NCBI GenBank assembly: GCA_037178625.1
Contig: CM074130.1
Span: 1,612,001 to 1,676,000, forward strand
Direction of reading: 5' to 3'
Length of the DNA stretch: 64,000 nucleotides
Source of the DNA: Skeletonema tropicum
Lineage: Eukaryota > Bacillariophyta > Thalassiosirophyceae > Thalassiosirales > Thalassiosiraceae
The translations under genes and the position numbers were made by a program. Below are positions 43,499 through 54,096 of the stretch, piece after piece; position 1 is the first letter of the stretch, and every line of letters starts with the position of its first letter. Below the pieces are notes generated by a model. That model did no database searches. It saw only the letters and a list, made by a program, of their open reading frames with translations, and was not told the DNA's origin.

Positions 43499-43618
43499 AT
43501 TTTAATTATGGTCATTGTCTGGTCATTGTCTTCATTCTTCCTCATGGTCAAAACACGACGTGTCGAAGTGTTGTTGAAGGAACTTCAACTTAGTTCCTAA
43601 AATGTATATTTCTTAACA
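43499..43618 (-). repeat. 5' LTR remnant of the Copia element
   Basis: Starts inside the LTR at 'attttaattatgg' and ends at 'cttaaca'. It adjoins the truncated pol frame directly, so an internal deletion removed the LTR edge, leader and gag. Confidence 0.85.
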
Positions 43619-44141
43619 GATTTTCGAACGCCGACCCCATGCCTGCGTGAGGCAGGCGATGGGGTCAGCGGCAGATTCTTCTCACTACTCACTAACTTCA
43701 GCTAATAAAATTCTTTTCTCTAGAGCATTGCCTAGCCGTATCATAGCTTATGCGGGCAGCATTACTTATTCGATCAAATGAGTCAGTTGTACGATTCGAA
43801 ACGATAGGGTGCCAAAAGAATCGCTGTAACATTTGTGTGACGATATTCGAACACTGTTATGTTGGTGTAACAAAATGTAACAATGACTAACCCTAACAAA
43901 ATTCCTTCCCGCAATAATTCAGGATTTCTACACTTAAGGGCTTCCCGCAATTTCTCAAAACGAATGTGAACAACCCTGGATTCTTGAGTATTCGTTTTTG
44001 TTCTTGGCGCTTCACGGGTCCCTCCCCGTTTGCGATTATTTTGAGTGCCTTTCGAAAAAATCAGGCTACTGCTAAATGGTGTGGCATTCTAACCAGCGGT
44101 GAAAAATACTTTGCCTTCGATAGACGCAAGAAACTTGAACC

Positions 44142-44690
44142 ATGACATCAACATCAACAGGTAAATGCTCAGGCGTAGGCGCAGGTGGTCTCACTCTCAC
44201 CGTCCCTACCAAACGCCATGACCACGACCACGCAGGAAACAAGCACAGGAATGTTGTTGGGGAAACCCAGCAAGACGCCTTCTCTCTTTACTCCAATGAT
44301 CTCCTCCGTTTGAAGGCAATCTTGCTTTTCGACGAAGATGAAGATGATGCCGGAGATAAAGCAGATGACGACTTGGACTCTCTTGCCACGATCAATCGAG
44401 CCCTGACCAGTGTGGGACTGAGAAATCTTCATCTCAACCAAGGTCAAAGTCATGGCAATGCAGCGGATGTCTCCAAGCGCCGTAGAGGAAACAACTCACG
44501 TCCTCTGCAACAAGGCAATCAACGCAAGACGAGGTTATCTTGGGAAGCTCATCCGAGTTTACTACTTCACGATTTGTTTTCGGAGCTTGAAGATTTAGAT
44601 CATGATCATTGTGTATCTGAGGATGAAGATGACCAAACAGATGAGATCATCCAAATCCAGCATAAGGCAATGTCACAAATAAAAGAGTAG
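44142..44690 (+). CDS. Hypothetical acidic protein
   Basis: 182 aa, family not recognised. It has a His/Asp-rich stretch (KRHDHDHAGNKH), an acidic region (FDEDEDDAGDKADDDLDS), and a more ordered C-terminal part, RKTRLSWEAHPSLLLHDLFS followed by ELEDLDHDH. No TM or signal. The ATG lies only 48 bp after the end of the 551-bp element, so its promoter, if it is expressed, lies within that element or was displaced by it. Hydrophilic composition and a single clean frame support coding moderately. Confidence 0.5.
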   Translation: MTSTSTGKCSGVGAGGLTLTVPTKRHDHDHAGNKHRNVVGETQQDAFSLYSNDLLRLKAILLFDEDEDDAGDKADDDLDSLATINRALTSVGLRNLHLNQGQSHGNAADVSKRRRGNNSRPLQQGNQRKTRLSWEAHPSLLLHDLFSELEDLDHDHCVSEDEDDQTDEIIQIQHKAMSQIKE

Positions 44691-44969
44691 ACTCTCAGAA
44701 TGGAGCTCGTGCAGCAAAAGCAAATAGTTCACGGAAGAGTAGAGTAGGTAGTAACATAGGTTCTTGTATAGTCTTACAAATTATTCTTCGTCTTTGCTGC
44801 ATCCTATACAATATGAACATCTCAGTCTTTGGCTTGAAATGTAACAGCGAGCCTTGCAAGAACGATATCTGTGTTTCTCGCTTTTCACAATATCCTACCT
44901 TGAGCAGGAGCAATGTACTACTAGCTGTCTCGGTGTACTTTAGCAGTCTTCGTTCTCATATCATGGTGT

Positions 44970-45880
44970 AATGAGTCAATAGGACGGCTTAATGCTATAT
45001 TGACAGCGTTGGAAACAGATTACGGCTGTTATAAGAGATACTACTAAGCACATTAGCGCTGCCATGACGGGTTGCCAACTTCTTATAAGTGATGCTACAA
45101 ATCGTAACTGACATGAGAGGTCAAATTTGAGCTGGCCGGCAGAACCACAACCAACCATATCGTATCTATCGTCAGTATGCTCGCTCATGAGCCGCTTCTA
45201 GAGGCGCCACATACACGGTGGCGATGGTACACAAGCACATTAGCACTGCTCAGACGGATTGCGTGAGTAGAAGCGATGCTAAGTACAGCTTTGTAGCCGA
45301 TCTGAGAGGTCCAATTTGAGCTAGCCGGCCGTGCCACATTGTAACAAATCGTACCTATTGTCCTCAATATGTGCATGAGCCGCTTGTACTGGCCGATTAT
45401 ACTCGGTGGTGATACTATACGAAAACATTAGCACTGTCCAGACGGACAGCGTGCGTAGAAGCGATGCTACAGCCTCGTAGCTCATACGAGAGGTTCATTG
45501 TGGGCTGGCGGCAGCACCACATTGTAACAAATCGTACCAATCGTCGTCAATTCGCGATTGAGCCGCTTCTACTGGCCGATTATACTCGGTGGTGATACTA
45601 TACGAAAACATTAGCTCTGCCATGACGGATGGTGAGCGTAGAAGCGATGCTAAAGCCTCGTGCTCATATGAGAGGTCCAGTGTGAGCTCGCCAATGAACC
45701 AAATCGTATCTATCGTCATCAATTCGCGATTGAGCCGCTTCTAGTAGCCCATTATACTTGGTGGCGATACTATACAAGCACATTAGCACTGCCCAGACGG
45801 ACAGTGTGCGTAGAAGCGATGCTACATTCTCGTAGCTGATGTGAGAGCTTCAGTGTGAGTTGGCTGGAACCACCACATAC
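44970..45880 (+). repeat. Degenerate units of the 184-bp satellite
   Basis: About five diverged units in the same orientation as the array at the right edge of the window. Recurrent landmarks: gagccgcttct, ggtggcgatactata, cattagcactg, gtagaagcgatgcta, tcgtagct, gagaggt, aatcgta. Spacing is about 180 bp. Identity is clearly lower than within 59.9-64.0 kb. Short open frames here are repeat translations. Confidence 0.9.
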
Positions 45881-46464
45881 TACCAATTGATCTTTCCTGT
45901 TGATTTTTTGCGTTTGAGTCGTTACTCATTAGTAATTTCAATACTTGTTGTTTATACTTTTCTAATTTGTTTGTACTGCGTTGTGCGTAGATGTATTGCG
46001 CTGGTGGAACTGTACGATAGTTTAGAAGTCGTCGTTGACCTGATAAGGCAAATTTTTTCGTGCCGACAGCTTAATATTCAACGACGACTTAGATACTCCG
46101 CTCAGTTTTAGCACCTTGTACTGGTTCAATATTGTTGATTACGAAATCATGATAGCAAAATATGTATAACCATTAGAAGCCATGCCTGCATCCTCGTAGG
46201 TGACCTGATAAAATCGAATTTGAACTCATACACGTTTGGAGTTGTAGATTCAATAAGTGTCTTACGTTTGACGATGTTCTTTGCTGTTGTCTTGTTAATA
46301 TCCCTCGCGCTATGACTGATATTAGCAATGAATTCCAATTTGTTTACGTCATATCTGTTCAACAAGTATTAAGTATATACATATTAATTATTTTCGCAAT
46401 TTTCGCAAGGATTTCATTCATGATAGCAGTAGATTATTGTTCTTTGTAGGATGGGCATTCAACT
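45881..46464. other. Intergenic, no gene seen
   Basis: AT-rich spacer between the satellite relics and the CCT gene 3' end. A weak further satellite-like patch occurs near 46180-46225 (catgcctgcatcctcgtagg). No gene supported. Confidence 0.35.
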
Positions 46465-48611
46465 CTATGAAAGACTCATCAGCTCGCGCATAAGCATTTC
46501 ATCTTCCTTCTTCACAAAACGGCCCTTGACACGTAATCGACTGTCTGCAAAATTCTTTCGAACGTCATATTTCACTTTCTTCACCCATACACGGTGATTT
46601 CGCTTGGCAAGGAATTTATTAATTCGCAGTTCTCTGCTTGTAGGTGAGTACGCACCGACCCAACCTTCAGGTCCTTTCACATCAAGGAGTCCATTTTCGT
46701 CTAGTCGAACAGTAAGATTTGGATCACTCATTGAGCGTGGTCTTCCAAGACCAGATTTGACCACTTTCGGCCCATCGTCGTCTTTGCCATCGCCTTTCTT
46801 TTTACTTGAATCGGCTTTATCCTTCTTCCGAGTGTACGGCTTTCTCTCTTTCTTCGGTTTGGTAGGTGTTGATGAATCATTTTTATCTTTCTTTGTTTTT
46901 GTTTTCCCCTGCCCCGCTTTGGATTTGCTAGTTGTTGTTGTTGCTGTGCTAGGTGTCACGGCATTCTTGCCACCCATGAGAGCATCACATTCACTCGAGT
47001 TCTGCCGCTGCTGCGACGCTGTTACATTTTGATCCAGCCACTGCCCAAAGGCATCATCTGGATTCGCCCCATCCAATAAAAATCCAGGAAGTGCCAAAGA
47101 ATTCGCTCTCATTCGATGGAGGTTAATATCATCTATCGAATCACCCCTTGCTCTGGACACCCTTGAAAATTGAATCGGTTCTACAGAATCATGGGACACC
47201 TCCCCAGCAATGGGAACACCACCTCCCCCCTCTCCTCCTCCTCCTCCTCCTCCCCCAGCAGCAGCAGAAGAAGAATGAGCTTGTTGATCATTCGTCCCCC
47301 CCTCAATCCCCTCCATATCACCAAACATCATATCCGTATCATCGTCACCCCCAACATTCAAAAAGTCCAAATCCAAATCCCCCAACAAGTCCACATCCGA
47401 CGATCGAGACAATAATGCTCCCGACTTGATCATCTCTTCAAGGGCGGATGTGTCTCCTGATTCATACTTGTCGATTGCACCCTGTACGGAACTATCGCCG
47501 GCGATGATTAGATCTTTCAGGAGAGATTTTTGATCACGGCTGATTATGCCATTGTCTTCTAGGTCGGACATGGAACGGAGTCTGCCGGAGATGCTCTGTT
47601 TTGGGGCGGAGTGTGTGTGCAGGATGTTTTTTACATGCATATTACAGAGGTTAGAAAAAGACAAACGTTTTTGTTGTTGATACAGGAAACCAATGGGAAC
47701 ATCATACACACTCTTCAAGAGAAACTTACCCCAGCCCTCATGCGCTTCCCAAAATGACTATTCTCATACGAAGTTCCAAAATGAGTTGGTGGAGTGTGAG
47801 AAATTGGTTGATGATGCTTCTGCTGTTGTTGTTGTTGCTGCACGCTACTACTGTTGTTGTTGTTGTTGTTGTTGTTATAAATGCCATTTAAGAACATGGC
47901 AGCACTTCCATGACTCTCCCCTCTCCCTCTTGCACCACCTACAGGGATAGCTCTACTACTAGTAGTAGTAGCCGACGTATAATTGCTCGTAAGTGGTGTT
48001 GTATCAGTATCCATTGACATGATACCAGAAGAAATCGACGAACTAGTCCCTTCTGGAAGTCGTGGTAGATTCGCCGCCTGATGTAGTAGTGGTGTTGTCT
48101 GCTGTTGTTGTTGTTGTTGCTGTTGTTGTTGTTGTTGCACCACCCCTCCCAACATGGAATTAAATGTAGACGATGTTGATCCCGAAATGGCCGTGGTAGA
48201 CGTTCCCTCCGACATGGCATCGCCCACCAGTGGTGTTAGTAATCCGCTTATACTCATCCCCCGCCCATCCTTTCCCAAATGTGTGAAAATTTGATCAAAT
48301 TCGGATCCCATGGTGAGTGACCTATCCCGATCAGTTTCTTCTTTGATACCGGATAATGGGATGTCAATTGTTAGTGGTGCAGGTGATGACGATGTTGTTG
48401 TTGGTGGTGGTGGTGGCGCTTGCTGATTATTGTTGTTATTTTTCTGAGCATGTTCGTAATGTGTCAGTAGTGATCCAAGATTGCCCTGCTGCGGCGATGA
48501 TTGTTGTTGTTGTGAATGCTCATCGTGAGAGGAGGTTACGCTCCCCCCAACAACGCTACTACCGTCAGGCGGTGCAGTTAGCGTTCCTTTTCCCGTTCTG
48601 GTTGCCACCAT
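46465..48611 (-). CDS. CCT-domain transcriptional regulator with polyQ tracts
   Basis: Two exons (48611-47730 and 47595-46465) splice in phase 0 over a 134-bp GTAAGT...CAG intron to give 670 aa. Near the C-terminus is a CCT domain: LRINKFLAKRNHRVWVKKVK, then YDVRKNFADSRLRVKGRFVK. This matches the motif shared by CONSTANS, TOC1 and related plant regulators, used for nuclear localisation and DNA or HAP-complex binding. The rest is disordered: several polyQ runs (up to about 13 Gln), polyN, Gly/Ser stretches and a Lys-rich segment. The phrase RPRSMSDPNL and RLRSMSD recall phosphorylation sites. No B-box or receiver domain is seen. The target genes are unknown. Confidence 0.85.
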
Positions 48612-49257
48612 TTACGTTTATTTTATGTTTAATGCGCTGTATTCCCGTATGGTATGCAATATTATATTTTGAACTCTTGTTTATTCGGTCGTGTTGTCAG
48701 AATTATATGAGATGTGTATTTTTTCTTATTCGCAACAAGACTGTTTGACAATGGTAATTGTATTATAAGGAGGCCACCGCACCATTCAGAGCAGCATTGC
48801 CACTTTCTTTATGCAGTCGACGACGATGAAAATAATAGACAGAAGGTATGTTTGCTCAGAGGAGGCAGCTGCTTCGATAGTACAGCCAGCTGCTAATAAT
48901 AAAGCCCCAGGAGGCGTGCCTGATGATGTGTTGTTTTTCTTTCACGTGCGCATGTCGAGATGGCGGGGCTTTCGGGGGGGGGAAACCAAGGCCCCTCCCC
49001 TCCAAAACTGAGTCACGAGCGATAATTCAAAACTGTGCGACAAACGTGTTGCAAACTTTTTTGCCGCGACTCAAAAAAGGTGGTTCCGCGACAGTCTCTA
49101 TGCGCCACATGAGCTTTCTGGTAAAGATCACGGTACGACACTAACATACATAACCGCCTTGCACAAAAGGAGCCAAAACGTCAGTCGCGTCACTCATGGC
49201 AAACACCGCGCTGCTTTGGCTTGTGCTACTTACCACAACAACGCAACAAATATCACC
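48612..49257. promoter_or_regulatory. Divergent promoter region, CCT gene / plastid RpiA
   Basis: 646 bp between divergent starts. It contains a G-run (ggggggggg, about 48974-48982) followed by ccaaggcccctcccctcc. No defined motif was identified. Confidence 0.3.
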
Positions 49258-50157
49258 ATGAAGATCTCCGCCGCCATCGCCACTCTCCTCGCCACCACCT
49301 CCCAGGTAGCCGCCTTCGCTCCCGCCAAGCTCGCACCTAATACCGTCCGCTACTCCACCTCCATCCGCAGTGTCACCGCCGCCCAAAAGGAGTTCTTTGG
49401 CATTACAGAAGAAGAAGCAGCACCTGCTGCTGCCCTATCGCAAGATGAACTAAAGAAAATGGTCGGGTACAAGTCAGTCGATGACTATGTCAAATCTGGA
49501 ATGGTCGTTGGTCTTGGAACAGGGTCCACTGCCTACTTTGCCGTCGAACGGTTGGGACAATTGCTCAAGGATGGGACATTGACCGATATTGTGGCCATCC
49601 CTACCTCCATCCGGACGAAGGAACAGGCGGAGGAACTTGGTATTCCTCTCGTAACTCTTGACACTCACTCAAAGTTGGATGTCGCAATTGATGGAGCCGA
49701 TGAGGTTGATCCCGATCTTAACCTTGTCAAGGGTGGTGGAGGAGCCCTTCTCCGTGAGAAGATGGTGGAGGTTTGTGCGGATAAATTCATTGTTATTGTT
49801 GATGAATCGAAGCTTTGTGATGGACTTGGACCTGGTTTCCCACTCCCCGTGGAGATCACCCCCTTCTGCCATGAGCACACTATCCGTACGATTGCGGCAC
49901 TCCCATCTTGTGAGGGATGCGATGCCGTGCTTCGTATGGGGTCCAGTTCATCCAATGTGAATGATGGAGATGAAATTGCTATTACTGACAATGGAAACTA
50001 CATTGTCGACCTTCACTTTAAGGAGGCGATCAAGGATGCACCAACAATGGCCTCGGAGCTTAAGAATACAGTTGGAGTTGTTGATCATGGATTGTTCTGT
50101 GGTATGACCACTGCTGTTATTATTGCTGGCAGTGATGGTATTTCTGTAAAGGAGTAA
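49258..50157 (+). CDS. rpiA: Ribose-5-phosphate isomerase A, plastid-targeted
   Basis: RpiA interconverts ribose-5-P and ribulose-5-P in the Calvin cycle and pentose phosphate pathway. The chosen ATG (49258, context caccATGaag) gives 299 aa with a signal peptide and an Ala-Phe cleavage motif (MKISAAIATLLATTSQVAAF-AP), the hallmark of diatom plastid import. The frame stays open upstream to 49159 but without a better start. Enzyme motifs: GLGTGSTAYFAVERLG; PTSIRTKEQAEELGIP; DGADEVDPD with the catalytic Asp pair; KGGGGALLREKMVE with the active-site Lys and Glu; and IVDESKL. It forms the left arm of an inverted duplication with the gene at 54097-54924. Confidence 0.95.
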   Translation: MKISAAIATLLATTSQVAAFAPAKLAPNTVRYSTSIRSVTAAQKEFFGITEEEAAPAAALSQDELKKMVGYKSVDDYVKSGMVVGLGTGSTAYFAVERLGQLLKDGTLTDIVAIPTSIRTKEQAEELGIPLVTLDTHSKLDVAIDGADEVDPDLNLVKGGGGALLREKMVEVCADKFIVIVDESKLCDGLGPGFPLPVEITPFCHEHTIRTIAALPSCEGCDAVLRMGSSSSNVNDGDEIAITDNGNYIVDLHFKEAIKDAPTMASELKNTVGVVDHGLFCGMTTAVIIAGSDGISVKE

Positions 50158-50570
50158 GCAGTAGAGAAGATGTTTGAACAACAATTTACTTCTTTTTCTC
50201 GGTCTTTGTGGGCAATTGATTGGGTGCAACTGGTGATAGTACAGTCTCTCTCCTAGGAAGCAGACTTTTTATGTTGGATTAAAACTATTGTCAGAGCAAA
50301 AGTAAAATTAACAAAATTGTCTGCTATGAGACTGAATAAAAAATTTATCATGAGAGTTGGTTTCCTTGCAGCTGCATTGATGTAGCCCGACAATTAAATA
50401 AGTACTGGCGTATGTTCTTTGTTTTCGCGGCAAAAATGCGCTGGTAACTGATGCTTCGTATGCAAGAGACTTCTTACTCTACTTTAGAGAGCAAGGTATA
50501 GTCAAACATTATCAAGTGTTATCTTACAAATTCAAATTCAACACCATAAACAACAATATGTATCCCCGGC
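50158..50570. other. Convergent intergenic spacer
   Basis: 413 bp between two 3' ends. No gene, repeat or RNA recognised. Confidence 0.35.
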
Positions 50571-51481
50571 TCAATCCTTGATGGTAAATATTTGGTCACT
50601 TTCTGAACATTCATCTGACATCAAGTTCCTAATGATATCCATAACACACTGCAGCGATCCTCCGGACTTGGTTATCCTTTCCCGCAGCTTATCCTCGTGA
50701 ACTTCTACGCCATTGATTCTGTTGAGCCTGTTAATTAAATCTCCAATTTCATGCTCCTCAATGGTCATATTTTCATCTTTGTCGCTTCTAATGACGACTT
50801 GCAGAAGGTTCTGCAATACATTAGCCTTTAAGTTTGATTGCATCTTGGCAAGGATTTCTTTATTGTCCTTCACTTGCTCTTCAAAAGCTGCAATACTCTG
50901 TCCTTGTGTCTGGGTAATCACATCTAGTGCTTGTTCGACGTCCTCTAATCGATCCACTGTGTCTGAAAGTTCAACGACAGTTTCATGTAGGCGCTTGTTC
51001 TCTTTACCTAAGCGGTCTACTTGTTCTGACAGAGCTTTGTGAGTCTCTTGCAGAGCAAGCACATCAGTCAGTCTCCTCTGCTGCCAATAAGCATATGGTC
51101 CGATGACGCTGTGAAATAGATAAGTAATACGAAACGTGTCTTGTTATTATTAGCCGACACAAGATCGAACTGACACCTTCACTTGACAACACACAAAAAA
51201 ATGTGAACTCACCATGACAGCCCACCAGCTGCGAAGACTATACTAACAGGCTGAATAATCATTGCAGCCACCGATGTACCCACAGAAGCAGCACCGATAC
51301 CGGCAGCAAATATCTCCATTGGTGTATGAGAAGCAACTGGTCTCAGAGCTGACCCCCCATCGGCTTCGCCTGAGTGACGAGCAGTCGAACGCCTTGGGCT
51401 AGGTCTTTCCTCATCTTCCGATTCAGAGGCAGAGAAAACACTTTCATCATCAGAGTCCTCCTCAATAATTCGCCGGACCAT
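50571..51481 (-). CDS. EF-hand coiled-coil membrane protein, paralogue 1
   Basis: Two exons (51481-51213 and 51108-50571) joined over a 104-bp GTGAGT...CAG intron give 268 aa; the junction reads GGLS-C-VIGPYAYWQQRRL, matching the paralogue. The N-terminus is acidic/Ser-rich (EEDSDDESVFSASESEDEE). HTPMEIFAAGIGAASVGTSV then AAMIIQPVSIVFAAGG form hydrophobic segments. About 105-180 is a coiled coil (EQVDRLGKENKRLHETVVEL). Residues 199-210, DKDENMTIEEHE, fit the EF-hand loop pattern DxDxNxxIxxxE with helices on both sides. I do not recognise a named family. A calcium-responsive membrane protein is inferred. Confidence 0.8.
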
Positions 51482-51967
51482 TGTTGCTGTTATTTCTATT
51501 CCATTCTATTGTTGTTGCTGCTCCGTCTACACCAGCTTTCGCCATTGCAACGAGGCCACGCGTCTCTCTAGCTATCTTCGGGTTTTTGGTGGTGTTTTCC
51601 ATCGTTTTTTGCGGGAGACATTAAAGCAAAGATCCCTATTATCGCTGACTGAGCCTATGCCGATGCCTTCCATCAACCGTGCGTACGTTTGCGCTTTTTG
51701 AACGTACCATAGCGCGCGTAGATTGGAGTTTTATTTAGCGATAAGCGGGATTTGGGGCTCTTTCAAAGACACAAAGAAGAGACAAAAATGAAAAATGATA
51801 AAAGCAAGAAAAGCAAGAGTGGCGGGCGGGCAACACTTCTTGTCAGCAGTGGATGGACATAATCAAAACAGCATAGGCAAGAAGAAGCAAGAGCTAAAGG
51901 TGATGAAGGCAACGCTTCTTGGTAGCACTGGACATAAATCAAAATAAAAACAGCATCATCAAAAAAA
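51482..51967. promoter_or_regulatory. Divergent promoter; centre of the inverted duplication
   Basis: 486 bp separating the head-to-head paralogues. I did not see a long residual palindrome, so the duplication is old at its centre. An AG-rich leader (51770-51967) precedes the right-hand gene. Confidence 0.4.
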
Positions 51968-52738
51968 ATGGAAAACGAAAACGCAATAGAAGAGGGAGGT
52001 GTCCCTGCAAACGACACAGACCCCAAAGAACAGAAGAAGAAGCTCAAAAAGATAGCAAACCACACCCCGATGGAGTTACTATCCGGTGCCTTTGCCGGTC
52101 TCTCTGTAGGGACCTCTGTTACTGCCATGGTCATGGCTCCGTCGACCGTAGTGTTTGTTGCTGGAGCAATGAGTAGCGTGATTGGTCCATATGCATACTA
52201 TCAACAGACAAAACTCACCGACATTCTCGCCCTCAAGCAGACACACGAGGCAGTGAAGCGTGAGGTAGACCGTCTTTCGGAGGAGAACATTCGTCTCAAC
52301 CAGACTGTGATAGAGCTCTCTGACACTATTGATAGGTTAGAGGATGTGGAGCAAGCGTTAGATGTGATCACTCAGACACAAGGACAAAGTGTGGAAGCAT
52401 TTGCGGAGCAGGTGAAAGAGAACAGAGATATTTTAGGTCAGATGCAAAAGAATCTGAGGGCCAATGTGCTGCAGAATTTATTACAGGTGGTTATCCGTAG
52501 TGATAGAGACGATAATATGCAGATTGAGTTTGATGAGATAGATCCTTTGATTACAAGGATCAAGAAGATCAATGGCGTTGAGGTAAGGGAGGATAAGTTT
52601 AGGGAAATGATGACCACATCTGGAGGAAGTCTCTCCAATGTCATGGATATTATTAAGAACCTGATGTCAGAGGATCAAGTTGGAGAAGAGTCGTCCATCT
52701 TTATCATCAAAGATGAAGGTTCCGTTGCATCATATTGA
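51968..52738 (+). CDS. EF-hand coiled-coil membrane protein, paralogue 2 (intronless)
   Basis: 256 aa in one exon. It is collinear with the divergent neighbour: NHTPMELLSGAFAGLSVGTS and a second hydrophobic stretch (MAPSTVVFVAGAMSSVIGPY), then VDRLSEENIRLNQTVIELSD, IDRLEDVEQALDVITQTQGQ and LRANVLQNLLQVVIRS. The EF-hand loop DRDDNMQIEFDE lies at 179-190, followed by IDPLITRIKKING. The C-terminus ends IFIIKDEGSVASY, paralleling IFTIKD of paralogue 1. The acidic Ser-rich N-terminus of paralogue 1 is absent, as is the intron. Family unknown; high similarity in the coiled coil and EF-hand suggests selection there. Confidence 0.85.
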   Translation: MENENAIEEGGVPANDTDPKEQKKKLKKIANHTPMELLSGAFAGLSVGTSVTAMVMAPSTVVFVAGAMSSVIGPYAYYQQTKLTDILALKQTHEAVKREVDRLSEENIRLNQTVIELSDTIDRLEDVEQALDVITQTQGQSVEAFAEQVKENRDILGQMQKNLRANVLQNLLQVVIRSDRDDNMQIEFDEIDPLITRIKKINGVEVREDKFREMMTTSGGSLSNVMDIIKNLMSEDQVGEESSIFIIKDEGSVASY

Positions 52739-53214
52739 GCTTTGGAGTTGAATGCATAGTTTGTTAATATTGTTTTTAAGGTATGTTTATGTCGCGAAAG
52801 CATGAGAGATAGATCAGCAGAGCATAACTATATCATCATTTGCAATTTCCTCGACATTTGGTACTCTTGAAAGCACATAAACGTAATCAAGTATTAATTG
52901 GTAAGTAGCAAGTAAATTGCAAGTAGCGAGTAGCAAGATAGCAACATCCCAATTCTTGAAATCATCATCAATGTATTGTACGCAAGTTGCAGGTTGCAAC
53001 TCGTTAAGTAGGAGAATCTCATCTTATGATAGGTAGGTGGGCATACAACATCTAGCATAAAGTAATGTACCGTACTTATGGTATCGGCAGGGACTTATGT
53101 AGAGTAGAACATCGACCATTCTCCCTTCTCTTCGGCAAGGTCTTCTTCTCCTCCCCTTTCCCGCCATAATCTCGCCCACCCAGCCAAACGCCAACAAGCC
53201 AAAACAATTCAACC
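52739..53214. other. Intergenic spacer
   Basis: 476 bp. Contains a run of 'agtagcaag' variants near 52900-52940. No gene supported. Confidence 0.35.
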
Positions 53215-53825
53215 ATGATCGCCGCAGTGAGAACCAGCGCTGTCCGTGCCGCCACCAGGCGGCCAATGTCCACCACGTCCGCACCTAAGATGCACAAGGC
53301 CAAGGATACGTGGGGAGAATTGGTAAAGACCCGCCCTCCTCCTGGACACGATCATGTAAGCATTAAATAATATTTTTTTATTTCTTTCAACCGCCGATCG
53401 GCTGTTGTTGGTGTGGACGGAACAAAATCAAGCTCAGTGTGAATCTGTACAGGAGCTCATGAAGAGAAGCGCAGCTTTTTAGGAGCGACTGGATTCGGAA
53501 TGCCCACTTCTCTGCGGCTGTTGGTTATTTGTTAAAAAAAATCCATGATGGGTTGAAGAATAGGTTCATCATTTTTGTCTCCGGGGCGGCAGCTGTGTGG
53601 CGCCTACACTCTTCCCATTATTGCAATGCCTTCCCGATTTACTTGCATGCATTCTTACTCATTATTTTATCTTCCCGCTCTCGTTTTTATATGCAGACTG
53701 TCTTTGAGCCACCATACAGCACCCCTGTCATCGCTGCCTTCACTGTCGGTATCATCAGTACTGGATATGGAATGATGTACTTCGGAATGCGCCACCAACA
53801 ATACAAGCAGGGATACTGGAAATAA
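53215..53825 (+). CDS. Cytochrome c oxidase subunit VIIc-like small mitochondrial protein
   Basis: Too small for simple ORF detection: exon 1 53215-53355 and exon 2 53697-53825, joined in phase 0 over a 341-bp GTAAGC...CAG intron, the longest intron in the window. The product is 89 aa. MIAAVRTSAVRAATRRPMST is a mitochondrial presequence. The mature part is TWGELVKTRPPPGHDH, then VFEPPYSTPVIAAF and one helix, TVGIISTGYGMMYFGMRHQQ. The order helix, Gly-x-Gly, aromatic, RHQ, Lys resembles COX7C (subunit VIIc), a single-span inner-membrane subunit of complex IV. The similarity is short, so the subunit name is tentative; a small respiratory-chain subunit is more certain. Confidence 0.7.
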
Positions 53826-54096
53826 ATTGTTGATACTGTGGGGGAGGGGGAAACTAGATTGATTAATCGGAGGAAGTGTTGAGGAGCTTGCCTTAGTGTG
53901 CTGGTAGAAGCACTGATTTCAGTGCTTCAGTGTAAGATAGAATTTAAGCAGGAAAATTAACTAAACTAATAATTGCCTGTTTGGATATATTATTAAAGGT
54001 GCCAAATTAACTTTGACATAGCGCTGCAACTCCACAGAACTCTCTGGAACAACACAACCTGCATTTAAGGAATGCGTTTGATTATTATTATTTTAA

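Larger units (their letters stand above)
40269..43618 (-). mobile_element. Ty1/copia LTR retrotransposon, 5' truncated
   Basis: The left (3') LTR is complete at 40269-40451 (183 bp, TGTTGAAAC...TTCTTAACA on the plus strand, so TG...CA). The right (5') LTR is a remnant at 43499-43618, lacking about 80 bp and containing a small 'ggtcattgtct' duplication. GATTT flanks both ends (40264-40268 and 43619-43623). The related element at 28470 holds a single GATTT in the uninterrupted sequence, which proves the insertion. Gag, protease, primer-binding site and the N-terminal integrase are missing. Confidence 0.93.
40155..44093. mobile_element. 551-bp-type element, copy 2, split by a Copia insertion
   Basis: The left part is 40155-40268 and the right part 43624-44093. 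Both align with copy 1 at 28360-28910 (GGTGCACCGTGTGCGAGgaaaag at the left, tggtgtggcattctaac at the right). The flanks aactag (40149-40154) and aaccag (44091-44096) could be a 6-bp target duplication with one mismatch. The GACCCCAT/ATGGGGTC stem-loop is conserved near 43632-43674. The right part carries extra sequence (for example around 43960-44010) absent from copy 1. Confidence 0.8.
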
